NCBI RefSeq assembly: GCF_024834045.1
Contig: NZ_JANUXW010000004.1
Span: forward strand, 1-64,000
DNA from: Neisseria montereyensis
Lineage (GTDB): Bacteria; Pseudomonadota; Gammaproteobacteria; Burkholderiales; Neisseriaceae
Direction: 5' to 3'
Length of the DNA stretch: 64,000 nucleotides
Numbering within the stretch: position 1 is the first letter of the stretch; each line of letters starts with the position of its first letter. This document shows positions 1-6,296 of this stretch, piece after piece. The notes beneath the pieces are model-generated. The model saw only the letters and a list, made by a program, of their open reading frames with translations. It made no database searches and had not been told where the DNA came from. A program made the translations under genes and the position numbers.

Positions 1-97
1 CAAACAAACGGGCGGATATACAATCCGCCCCTACACGCCATTCTGAGCTATCGCTTTTTTCCTATTCAATCCACACCGAACACAATTAAAAAACGCC

Positions 98-174
98 GTA
101 GGGTGTGTGGCATAGCCACGCACGCGGATTTTAAAATCCAAGTAACGCGTGCGTGCCGTCGGCACACACCCTAC
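98..174. repeat. GTAGGGTGTGTG palindromic element, copy 1
   Basis: A 77-bp imperfect palindrome opening with GTAGGGTGTGTGG and closing with CACACACCCTAC. Nested inner palindromes are GGCATAGCC and CCGTCGG. Four further copies lie at 412-488, 3171-3248, 3823-3900 and 5507-5585. It carries no coding sequence. Confidence 0.8.
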
Positions 175-269
175 CCATGCCGATTACCGGATACGGTTTC
201 AACCATTGTAAGCCGTCTGAAAAGTTTTCAGACGGCTATTGTAGGGGCGGATTAAATATCCGCCCGCGC
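144..269. repeat. Left arm of a 126-bp inverted repeat
   Basis: This stretch matches the reverse complement of 3076-3201 at 125 of 126 bases by eye; the one difference lies in the GGATTAAATAT versus GGATTACATAT segment. It spans part of a GTAGGGTGTGTG element, a CCGTATCCGGTAATCGG flank, an inverted uptake-sequence pair (212-236) and one GGGCGGAT palindrome. The two arms enclose thiE and the pentapeptide-repeat gene. Confidence 0.85.
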
Positions 270-348
270 CCGCATCCCAATTCATGTTGCCATTATTCAA
301 ACATAGCCCAAACCCAAACAAACGGGCGGATATACAATCCGCCCCTAC
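241..348. repeat. REPIN-like GGGCGGAT doublet, copy 1
   Basis: Two inverted palindromes, GTAGGGGCGGATT..ATCCGCCC at the left and GGGCGGATAT..ATCCGCCCCTAC at the right, separated by a conserved linker containing GCCATTATTCAAACATAGCCC. The whole unit is 108 bp. Equivalent units with the same linker, in either orientation, lie at 3312-3412, 3653-3753, 3964-4064, 5332-5438 and 9081-9187. Confidence 0.8.
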
Positions 349-411
349 ACGCCATTCTGAGCTATCGCTTTTTTCCTATTCAATCCACACCGAACACAAT
401 TAAAAAACGCC

Positions 412-488
412 GTAGGGTGTGTGGCATAGCCACGCACGCGGTTTGTAAAATCCAAGTAACGCGTGCGTGCCGTCGGCACACACCCTAC
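412..488. repeat. GTAGGGTGTGTG palindromic element, copy 2
   Basis: Same 77-bp element as at 98-174, in the same orientation, with a few base changes in the central AT-rich part. Confidence 0.8.
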
Positions 489-496
489 CCATGCTG

Positions 497-528
497 AGGC
501 CGTCTGAAAAAAATCTTTCAGACGGCCT
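497..528 (-). terminator. Inverted uptake-sequence terminator after thiE
   Basis: AGGCCGTCTGAA and its reverse complement face each other across a short loop just beyond the thiE stop. Such inverted DUS pairs are well known as transcription terminators in Neisseria. Confidence 0.75.
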
Positions 529-534
529 GATAAA

Positions 535-1197
535 TTATGCTTGCGGCAACAGGCTGCGTACGGCTTCGCCAATATCCGATGCGTGGGTAATGGCTGTAAT
601 CACGGCGATGCCGTCGGCGCCGGCAGCGCGGATGGTGTCGGCGGCGTCTGCCTTAATACCGCCGATGGCCACCAGCGGACGGTCGAAACCTTTTTCACGG
701 ATGGCACGGACGGTATCAATGCCGACGGTCGGGTTCGGCTGCTCTTTCGATTGTGTGGAAAAAATCGGACCGATGGCGAAATAGCTTAAATCGGGGTTGT
801 CGCGGTTTTTTTCGATTTCCGCCCAAGTATTGTTCGACAAACCCAACATCAGCTTGCCACGGCACAAGGCGGCGGCTTCTTCGACGGGCATGTCTTTTTG
901 GCCGATATGCACACCGTCTGCGCCTAAGGCCAATGCCATCTCTATGTCGTCATCAATAAAAAACGGCACTTGATAGCGGCGGCACAAGTCGCGGCATTGT
1001 ACCGCCAGTTGCTCGATACGCGCCGTATCCTGAATGGCGTTTTTACCTTTTTCGCGCAATTGAAAGCAGGTAATCCCTGCGGCTAATGCCTGTTCCAATA
1101 CCGAAAGCAGGTTTTGTTCGGGTGTGCCGGATAGGTGGTTACAATCTTGCGTACCGGCGACTAGGTAGAGTTTTAGGAAAGAGCGGGGATTTTGCAT
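535..1197 (-). CDS. thiE: Thiamine-phosphate synthase
   Basis: Joins hydroxymethylpyrimidine diphosphate and the thiazole phosphate to give thiamine phosphate in the cytoplasm. The 220 residues span a complete TIM-barrel ThiE: QLREK at 46-50, the acidic IDDD at 81-84, the GVHIGQKDMP segment at 95-104, GPIFST at 143-148 and the phosphate-binding IGGI (178-181) and GADGIAVI (193-200) loops. An AAGGA ribosome site precedes the ATG. It lies 28 nt downstream of the pentapeptide-repeat gene on the same strand and may be read from the same transcript. No other thiamine gene is nearby, and no TPP riboswitch is recognisable in front of it. Confidence 0.95.
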   Translation of the reverse strand: MQNPRSFLKLYLVAGTQDCNHLSGTPEQNLLSVLEQALAAGITCFQLREKGKNAIQDTARIEQLAVQCRDLCRRYQVPFFIDDDIEMALALGADGVHIGQKDMPVEEAAALCRGKLMLGLSNNTWAEIEKNRDNPDLSYFAIGPIFSTQSKEQPNPTVGIDTVRAIREKGFDRPLVAIGGIKADAADTIRAAGADGIAVITAITHASDIGEAVRSLLPQA

Positions 1198-1225
1198 TTT
1201 TTGAGTCCTTGGGGGATAGGGTTAG

Positions 1226-2902
1226 CTATATTTTCAATGAATCATTTATCTGAATGATTTCAATATTCCAGTCAGGATTTAATTCTTGGAATTGTTTTAA
1301 TAATTCAGATTGACTCTCTTTTGCTATATTTAAACTATGGGTAAAAGAATCAACTGGTCGTTGTTTTTGAAATTTAAAGTAAACAGGCCACTCTTCAGAG
1401 GATATATTTATATCATCTGGTGTCAGTATCCAGTCAGTATTGGGTAGATTAAATTTTTTTTGTATGTATATTGCATCGTGCTGTTTCAATAATGTACCTG
1501 TCCAAGAAACTACTTGATCTAAATGTAAAGTTTCTAATATATCCGCATTGACTAAATCAGCCGCTTGTAAATTGGCTCCTTCTAAGTCTGCTCCTTGTAA
1601 TTGAGTTTTTTGTAAGTTGGCATTCTTCAAATTAGCGCCTTGTAATTGAGCTATTGGTAACTGAGCACCTTGTAACTGGGCACCTTGTAACTGGGCATCT
1701 CTTAAGTCAGCATTGTGTAAGTGAGCCTTTTGTAATCGAACATAATTTAGTATAGCTCCTTGAAAATGAGCTGACCTTGAAAATATTGATTTTAAAATTG
1801 CTCCTTGTAAGTTAGCACCTTCTAAATGAGTTCCTTCTAAATTAGCATCTTCTAGATTAGCCATTTGTAATTTAGCGCCTTCTAAATGAGCCTCTTCTAA
1901 ATAAGCACCTTTAAAATTAGCTTTTTGTAAATCAGTTTTTTGCAAATTAACTTTTTTTAAAAAAGCACCTTGTAATTGAATGCCTATACAATTTTTTTTA
2001 TAAAATAATTGTTTGACCTTCTCTGTATCCAAGCCGAGTAAGTCTAAGTCTACATAAGGTAAATACAGATTAGGAAATACCTCCGGATGGAGGTGAAGAT
2101 GTTTTCCTCCTTCGGCTAATAATACTTCGGTTAAAGCAATTGCCAATGAGCTTTTACGTAAACCCCGCAGTTTTTTGAGATTATCTTCCAATAAGGGGGC
2201 AGATGGGTCAGTTTTTAAATTTTCTTGTTCCTCAACCTGTTTAAATAAAGCCAACCATGCCGCTGTTAGCAGATTTAATGCCGGACGGCGAAAGTCATCG
2301 CCATGTTCACCACAAAAAAACGGTTTGAGCATATAGACTGCTGCGACTTGTAAGCCTACCGCGCCATCTTCACGGCTATGGCTGGGTAGATGGCGTTGAT
2401 TACCTGCTTGGCCGTATTTCCGAGCAGTTTCAAGTTCTTCTAAAGCCGTGTTTGATATAGATTGGGTAGATTCTGAAGTAGGGTTTTCAATATTCGGCTG
2501 TTGTCCTGTTTGTTTGGTTTTTTCGGTAATTTCTTCTTCAACCAAATGCAAACCGCTTACCCATTCGGCGATTTTATGAAACTCTTTTAGATTAACGTCT
2601 TTGCGTTGGCTTTCAAGCTGTTTGATGGTGTTTTGGTCTCGGAAATGCCAAATACAAAAAGCAATAGGGGCGGAAAGAATAAGTGCGAACAGCGTCCAGA
2701 AGCCATTACTTCCGGCGGCTTTTCCCCAAAAGTCATCCACTGTGCATGATAGTACCCATAAAAAAATAAACAGAGATAACGCTAAGCAAGAGGCTATGAT
2801 AATAATCACCTCTTCCCGCTGGCGTTTGAATAGCCAAGATAATAGTTTTTGTAATGGCTTCGATGGTTGGCTATTTTCAGATTGTTCGGATTGCTTGCTC
2901 AT
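1226..2902 (-). CDS. Membrane-anchored pentapeptide-repeat protein, paralogue A
   Basis: A 558-residue protein of unknown function. Two hydrophobic segments at about 32-54 and 68-87 suggest anchoring in the inner membrane. They are followed by an RKDVNLKEFHKIAEWVSGLH helix (100-119), a conserved block with HLPSHSREDGAVGLQVAA (171-188) and CGEHGDDFRRPALNLL (197-212), then pentapeptide repeats of the A(D/N)Lxx type at about 306-455, expected to fold as a right-handed quadrilateral beta-helix. The tail ends with an FQELNPDWNIEI motif. The paralogue at 47635-49257 shares both the N-terminal region and this tail motif, so the whole architecture is conserved. The gene is visibly more AT-rich than its neighbours and sits between inverted repeat clusters, which suggests acquired DNA. 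Function is not assigned. Confidence 0.85.
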   Translation of the reverse strand: MSKQSEQSENSQPSKPLQKLLSWLFKRQREEVIIIIASCLALSLFIFLWVLSCTVDDFWGKAAGSNGFWTLFALILSAPIAFCIWHFRDQNTIKQLESQRKDVNLKEFHKIAEWVSGLHLVEEEITEKTKQTGQQPNIENPTSESTQSISNTALEELETARKYGQAGNQRHLPSHSREDGAVGLQVAAVYMLKPFFCGEHGDDFRRPALNLLTAAWLALFKQVEEQENLKTDPSAPLLEDNLKKLRGLRKSSLAIALTEVLLAEGGKHLHLHPEVFPNLYLPYVDLDLLGLDTEKVKQLFYKKNCIGIQLQGAFLKKVNLQKTDLQKANFKGAYLEEAHLEGAKLQMANLEDANLEGTHLEGANLQGAILKSIFSRSAHFQGAILNYVRLQKAHLHNADLRDAQLQGAQLQGAQLPIAQLQGANLKNANLQKTQLQGADLEGANLQAADLVNADILETLHLDQVVSWTGTLLKQHDAIYIQKKFNLPNTDWILTPDDINISSEEWPVYFKFQKQRPVDSFTHSLNIAKESQSELLKQFQELNPDWNIEIIQINDSLKI

Positions 2903-3075
2903 ATTTATCTTTGATTTTTGAGGTGAATAAAAGAACCATGCACTATATTTTTCAGACGGCCTGCTTAAAAGGTTCGTATGGCGGTGATGATTATTGGGCA
3001 GGGTGATTATATAAAGGTTTGATGGTTTTGTGGGTTTGCTTTTTGCGGCCGGGCAATGGGCGGCATGGTTTGGGT

Positions 3076-3201
3076 GCGCGGGCGGATATGTAATCCGCCC
3101 CTACAATAGCCGTCTGAAAACTTTTCAGACGGCTTACAATGGTTGAAACCGTATCCGGTAATCGGCATGGGTAGGGTGTGTGCCGACGGCACGCACGCGT
3201 T
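3076..3201. repeat. Right arm of a 126-bp inverted repeat
   Basis: Reverse-complement partner of 144-269, with one difference seen. Together the arms flank a segment of roughly 2.8 kb carrying thiE and the pentapeptide-repeat gene. Confidence 0.85.
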
Positions 3202-3367
3202 GGTTGGTTTTTTAAAACCGTGTGCGTGGCTTTCGTCATACACCCTACACCTGTTTTTTAATCGTGTTTGGTTTTGGTTTGCTATGGAAGTAGCGATGGA
3301 TTGGGACGGTTGTAGGGGCGGATTGTATATCCGCCCGTTTGTTTGGGTTAGGGCAATGTTTGGATAA
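3143..3367. repeat. ~225-bp direct repeat, first copy
   Basis: Nearly identical to 3795-4019, exactly 652 bp downstream, with only one or two base differences (GCATGGGTAG versus GCATGTGTAG). The block contains the CCGTATCCGGTAATCGG flank, a GTAGGGTGTGTG element (3171-3248) and the left part of a REPIN-like doublet. Confidence 0.85.
3171..3248. repeat. GTAGGGTGTGTG palindromic element, copy 3
   Basis: A 78-bp copy running from GTAGGGTGTGTGCC to CATACACCCTAC, with a TTTTTTAAAA centre. It is in opposite orientation to the copies at 98-174 and 412-488. Confidence 0.8.
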
Positions 3368-3412
3368 TGGCGGCATGGTTTGGGTGTGGGCGGATATGTA
3401 ATCCGCCCCTAC
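3312..3412. repeat. REPIN-like GGGCGGAT doublet, copy 2
   Basis: A 101-bp unit from GTAGGGGCGGATTG to ATCCGCCCCTAC with the conserved GGGCAATGTTTGGATAATGGC linker, in the opposite orientation to copy 1. Confidence 0.8.
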
Positions 3413-3483
3413 AAAGGCCGTCTGAAAACAATCTTATCTTTCAGACGGCCTTGATTATTCTATGGAAAGGTATAAGCCAATGT

Positions 3484-3583
3484 CGGTCGGATTCTTGAAT
3501 CCGACATTGATACATCATCACCATGATGAAATATTTCAACAATATTAACCGTTTTGTCGGATACAAGTATCCGACCTACGTTT
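3484..3583. repeat. Pair of GTCGGAT palindromes
   Basis: Two short palindromes, GTCGGATTCTTGAATCCGAC and GTCGGATACAAGTATCCGAC, lie about 70 bp apart. They appear to be a separate class of short palindromic repeat, seen only here in the window. Confidence 0.6.
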
Positions 3584-3652
3584 GTTACAGGTGTTTTTAA
3601 CAGTGTTCGGCTTTGGTTGGATAGGCGAAATAGTGGTAGTTCGGGATTGTTT

Positions 3653-3753
3653 GTAGGGGCGGATTGCATATCCGCCCTTTTGTTTGGATTTGGGCAATGT
3701 TTGGATAAGGTCGGCATGGTGTGGATACGGGCGGATATTTAATCCGCCCCTAC
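3653..3753. repeat. REPIN-like GGGCGGAT doublet, copy 3
   Basis: A 101-bp unit with the GGGCAATGTTTGGATAAGGTCGG form of the linker, bounded by GTAGGGGCGGATT and AATCCGCCCCTAC. Confidence 0.8.
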
Positions 3754-3794
3754 AAAGGCCGTCTGAAAGATTGTTTTCAGACGGCTTGAAATGA

Positions 3795-4019
3795 TTGAAA
3801 CCGTATCCGGTAATCGGCATGTGTAGGGTGTGTGCCGACGGCACGCACGCGTTGGTTGGTTTTTTAAAACCGTGTGCGTGGCTTTCGTCATACACCCTAC
3901 ACCTGTTTTTTAATCGTGTTTGGTTTTGGTTTGCTATGGAAGTAGCGATGGATTGGGACGGTTGTAGGGGCGGATTGTATATCCGCCCGTTTGTTTGGGT
4001 TAGGGCAATGTTTGGATAA
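3795..4019. repeat. ~225-bp direct repeat, second copy
   Basis: Partner of 3143-3367. It contains the GTAGGGTGTGTG element at 3823-3900 and the start of the REPIN-like unit at 3964-4064. Confidence 0.85.
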
Positions 4020-4064
4020 GGTCGGCATGATGTGGATACGGGCGGATATTTAATCCGCCCCTAC
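3964..4064. repeat. REPIN-like GGGCGGAT doublet, copy 4
   Basis: A 101-bp unit bounded by GTAGGGGCGGATTG and AATCCGCCCCTAC, with the GGGCAATGTTTGGATAAGGTCGG linker, just downstream of the nitrilase-family gene. Confidence 0.8.
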
Positions 4065-4100
4065 AATAGCCGTTTATTGGGTTTTATTGGCTCAAGCGGT

Positions 4101-4904
4101 TTATAAAATGCGGTGCATGATGGCGGGCAGGCGGTTGCGGACGCTTTTTAAGCGGGCGGCGTCGAGTTCGGCCATAACCATGCCTTCGCCTTCGGGCAAT
4201 ACGTCGAGGATTTCGCCCCACGGGTCGATAATCATGCTGTGGCCGTATGTGCGCCGCCCGTTTTGGTGTACGCCGCCTTGTGCGGAGGCGATAACGTAGC
4301 ATTGGTTTTCAACGGCGCGGGCGCGCAGCAGCAGTTCCCAATGTGCTTTGCCGGTGGTGTAGGTAAAGGCGGCGGGCAGCATGAGGATGTCGAAAGGCTG
4401 TTGGATGCGGAAAAATTCGGGAAAGCGCAAATCGTAGCAGATGCCGGCGGCAAGGTGGATATCGTCGGCACTCAGGTGCGGCGGGGTGTGGCCGGCGAGT
4501 ATGGTGTCGGCTTCGTCGTAGCGTTCGCCCAAGCCGGAATAGCCGAAGAGGTGCATTTTATTGTAGCTGCCGATTAATGCGCCGGTGCGGTCGTATACCT
4601 GCATGGTGTTTAATACTTTGCCGGGGTCGGGGCTTTGTAGGGGGATGGAGCCGCCGAATAAGACGATATTGTTTTCTTGTGCGGTTTGGCTGAGGGCGGT
4701 TTGCAGCGGGCCGTTGCCGTCTGCTTCGGCAAAGGCGAGTTTGTCGCTGTCTTTTTCGCCCATAATCGGCCAGTATTCGGGCAGCAATACCCATGCGGCG
4801 CCGCGTTCGGCGGCTTCTTTAACGAGGCGGTGCATGGTTTGGATATTGGCTTGGGGGTCGGTACCGGAAACCATTTGTATGGCGGCAACGCGAATGGTGT
4901 GCAT
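4101..4904 (-). CDS. Carbon-nitrogen hydrolase (nitrilase superfamily, Nit1-type amidase)
   Basis: A cytoplasmic amidase of the nitrilase superfamily, 267 residues and complete. The catalytic triad can be placed: Glu43 in LPEYW, Lys116 in YNKMHLF and Cys156 in GICYDLRFPEFF. The K-M-H-L-F and C-Y-D-L-R-F-P signatures are those of the Nit1 branch, whose characterised members hydrolyse deaminated glutathione, a metabolite-repair reaction; that substrate is inferred from family only. It diverges from the porin fragment across about 100 bp, and a repeat cluster lies downstream. Not an aliphatic nitrilase by length or motif. Confidence 0.88.
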   Translation of the reverse strand: MHTIRVAAIQMVSGTDPQANIQTMHRLVKEAAERGAAWVLLPEYWPIMGEKDSDKLAFAEADGNGPLQTALSQTAQENNIVLFGGSIPLQSPDPGKVLNTMQVYDRTGALIGSYNKMHLFGYSGLGERYDEADTILAGHTPPHLSADDIHLAAGICYDLRFPEFFRIQQPFDILMLPAAFTYTTGKAHWELLLRARAVENQCYVIASAQGGVHQNGRRTYGHSMIIDPWGEILDVLPEGEGMVMAELDAARLKSVRNRLPAIMHRIL

Positions 4905-5008
4905 GAGGGTTCTCCTTGTTTGTTTCAGACGGCCTTTTCATTTTTTAATGACTTTTAAACCGTGCTTCTGTTAGACTTTTCATGCGTTATTTTAAATGAG
5001 AACGGTTA

Positions 5009-5311
5009 ATGAAAAAATGTATTTTAATCTTCTGTGCTGCGTTGCCGCTGGCGGCGTGGGCGGATGTGCGTCTTTACGGTGATATCCGCAGCGGTGTGAC
5101 CACATCGCGCATTACTATGGACGGCGAACGCCGTTCCGGTACGTCTATTGATGATTTCGGCAGCTATATCGGTATGCGCGGTTCGCATCCGATTGGCGGT
5201 AATAATAATGTTATCTGGCAGTTTGAGCAGGGCGCGCCGGTGAGCAATAGCAGCGGATCGATGCGGGATTATTTCCGCAAGAAAAAAGAGAATAGTATGT
5301 TTAGCCGTTGA
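5009..5311 (+). pseudogene. Truncated neisserial porin, N-terminal fragment
   Basis: Encodes 100 residues. It starts with an 18-residue signal peptide (MKKCIL..AAWA) followed by ADVRLYGDIRSGV and GSYIGMRGSHPIGGNNNVIWQFEQ, the strand pattern with which Gram-negative porins of the Neisseria PorA/PorB family begin. Those porins are over 300 residues, so only the first few beta-strands remain. The sequence then runs into a Lys/Arg-rich tail (YFRKKKENSMFSR) and a stop, and no rest of a porin is found downstream, only repeats. The reading frame itself is clean and has a signal peptide, so a small expressed protein cannot be excluded. A broken porin is the better reading. Confidence 0.65.
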
Positions 5312-5331
5312 TTGGGGTTGAAATGCTATTG

Positions 5332-5438
5332 GTACGGGCGGATTTAATATCCGCTCTTTTGTTTGGGTTTGGGCAATGTTTGGAAATGGCGGCATGAATT
5401 GGGATGAGGGTGTGGGCGGATATGTAATCCGCCCCTAC
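5332..5438. repeat. REPIN-like GGGCGGAT doublet, copy 5 (degenerate left end)
   Basis: Bounded by GTACGGGCGGATTTAATATCCGC and AATCCGCCCCTAC, with the GGGCAATGTTTGGAAATGGCGG linker. Its left terminus has drifted from GTAGGGGCGG. Confidence 0.7.
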
Positions 5439-5506
5439 AAAGGCCGTCTGAAAACAATCTTTCAGACGGCTTGAAATGATTGAAACCGTATCCGGTAATC
5501 GGCATG

Positions 5507-5585
5507 TGTAGGGTGTGTGCCAACGGCACGCACGCGTTGGTTGGATTTTAAAATCCGCGTGCGTGGCTTTCGCCACACACCCTAC
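5507..5585. repeat. GTAGGGTGTGTG palindromic element, copy 5
   Basis: Runs from GTAGGGTGTGTGCC to CCACACACCCTAC. On its right lies the GGATTGAATAGGAAAAAAGC linker, which is the reverse complement of the linker at 50-75 and 364-390. The composite order of repeats is therefore preserved in the opposite orientation. Confidence 0.8.
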
Positions 5586-5647
5586 TGTGTTTTTAAGCGT
5601 ATTCGGTGTGGATTGAATAGGAAAAAAGCGATAGCTCAGAATGGCGT

Positions 5648-5676
5648 GTAGGGGTGGATTAAATATCCGCCCCTAC
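5648..5676. repeat. Single GGGCGGAT palindrome
   Basis: A lone palindrome running from GTAGGGGTGGATTAAA to TATCCGCCCCTAC, as if the two ends of a doublet had fused with loss of the linker. The 5312-5724 gap contains only such repeats and an inverted uptake-sequence pair at about 5441-5471. Confidence 0.7.
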
Positions 5677-5678
5677 AA

Positions 5679-5710
5679 AGGCCGTCTGAAAACAATCTTT
5701 CAGACGGCCT
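5679..5710 (-). terminator. Inverted uptake-sequence terminator after cyaY
   Basis: AGGCCGTCTGAA..TTCAGACGGCCT hairpin 15 nt beyond the cyaY stop. Confidence 0.75.
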
Positions 5711-5724
5711 AAACCATTTCATTC

Positions 5725-6054
5725 TTATTGGAAAGTATAAGGCTCGATAACAACATCTTCCCCGGCCGCTGCGCTGAGTGCCTGATTCAATACGCTGAAA
5801 AATTCGCTGCCGTCGCGCGTGGCCAGCCATCGGCCGTTGTTTTCGGCGAAATGGTAGCCGCCGCTTTTGGCTGCAATCCATAATTCCTGATTGGGGGTGT
5901 GGCGGTTGACAATAATTTGTGTGCCGTCGTCGGCTTCGATGGTTAATACATTGCCGCTTAGCAAGCAATCGAAACTCCAACCGCCTTCGTCTATTTGGTC
6001 TTCAATATGGTTAAATAAGGCATCGGTTTGCTGTAAAAATTCGCTTTCGTTCAT
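5725..6054 (-). CDS. cyaY: Iron-sulfur cluster assembly protein CyaY (frataxin homologue)
   Basis: Bacterial frataxin: binds iron and modulates IscS-dependent Fe-S cluster assembly in the cytoplasm. The frame could open at 6072, but the ATG at 6054 ([10 protein letters not shown]) gives 109 residues, the usual CyaY length, and starts at the family's first helix. An acidic helix ([17 protein letters not shown]) precedes the beta-sheet with [17 protein letters not shown] and [13 protein letters not shown], the frataxin core. It diverges from lptM-lysA. The cyaY/lptM neighbourhood is also found in enterobacteria, which supports both calls. Confidence 0.93.
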   Translation of the reverse strand: MNESEFLQQTDALFNHIEDQIDEGGWSFDCLLSGNVLTIEADDGTQIIVNRHTPNQELWIAAKSGGYHFAENNGRWLATRDGSEFFSVLNQALSAAAGEDVVIEPYTFQ

Positions 6055-6132
6055 GATGGGCTTTGTGCACAAGGGCTTTTTTGTTTAAGATACCGCATCT
6101 TGCCACATTAACGCATACAACGAAAGAGTATC

Positions 6133-6294
6133 ATGAGAACCGCTGTATTTTTGCTGGCAGCCGCCTATTTATTGGCCGGCTGCGGTTATAAAAACGATTT
6201 ATACCTGCCCGAAGAAGGCGATAAAGCCCGCTTCGGCGTGATTCAAACCGGATTGCAATTTGAATCCAGAGAACCTACCGCACCCACACAATAA
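6133..6294 (+). CDS. lptM: LptM-type small lipoprotein
   Basis: A 53-residue lipoprotein: MRTAVFLLAAAYLLAGCGY puts the lipobox LAGC directly after a hydrophobic signal, followed by the KNDLYLPEE motif typical of the LptM (YifL) family. In E. coli LptM helps oxidative maturation of LptD in the outer-membrane LPS translocon. That function is carried over from the family, and the first residues (Cys-Gly-x-Lys..PLYLP) fit. Its stop is separated by only 2 nt from the lysA ATG, so the two are co-translated. An AAAGAG ribosome site lies 6-11 nt upstream. Confidence 0.82.
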   Translation: MRTAVFLLAAAYLLAGCGYKNDLYLPEEGDKARFGVIQTGLQFESREPTAPTQ

Positions 6295-6296
6295 TC

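Larger units (their letters stand above)
1..494. repeat. Two direct copies of a ~180-bp repeat block
   Basis: Bases 1-180 recur at 315-494, 314 bp apart, with only scattered differences. Each copy holds one arm of the GGGCGGAT palindrome, a shared linker containing CGCCATTCTGAGCTATCGC, and a complete 77-bp GTAGGGTGTGTGG palindromic element. The short open frames across this block consist entirely of repeat sequence and are not believable genes. No gene is seen in 1-534. The block may continue to the left of the window. Confidence 0.85.
2903..4100. repeat. Palindromic repeat cluster, no gene
   Basis: About 1.2 kb without a credible gene. It holds three complete REPIN-like GGGCGGAT doublets, two GTAGGGTGTGTG elements, inverted uptake-sequence pairs at 3109-3133, 3416-3451 and about 3757-3785, and two GTCGGAT palindromes. 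Short open frames here are built of repeat sequence. Confidence 0.85.

Noticed and set aside
153-497. Open frame of 114 codons at the left edge
   Set aside because: It consists wholly of the palindromic repeats, has no ribosome site, and similar frames arise at every copy of the same repeats (3007-3243, 3545-3895, 5301-5576).
1198-1225. TPP riboswitch before thiE
   Set aside because: Only 28 bases separate it from the upstream gene and no thi-box sequence is visible.
3143-4019. Two almost identical 74-codon frames
   Set aside because: Their identity comes from the 652-bp direct repeat; codons run through palindromes and linkers, so they are not genes.
3007-4080. CRISPR-like array
   Set aside because: Repeats are palindromic, in both orientations, irregularly spaced and carry conserved linkers instead of unique spacers.
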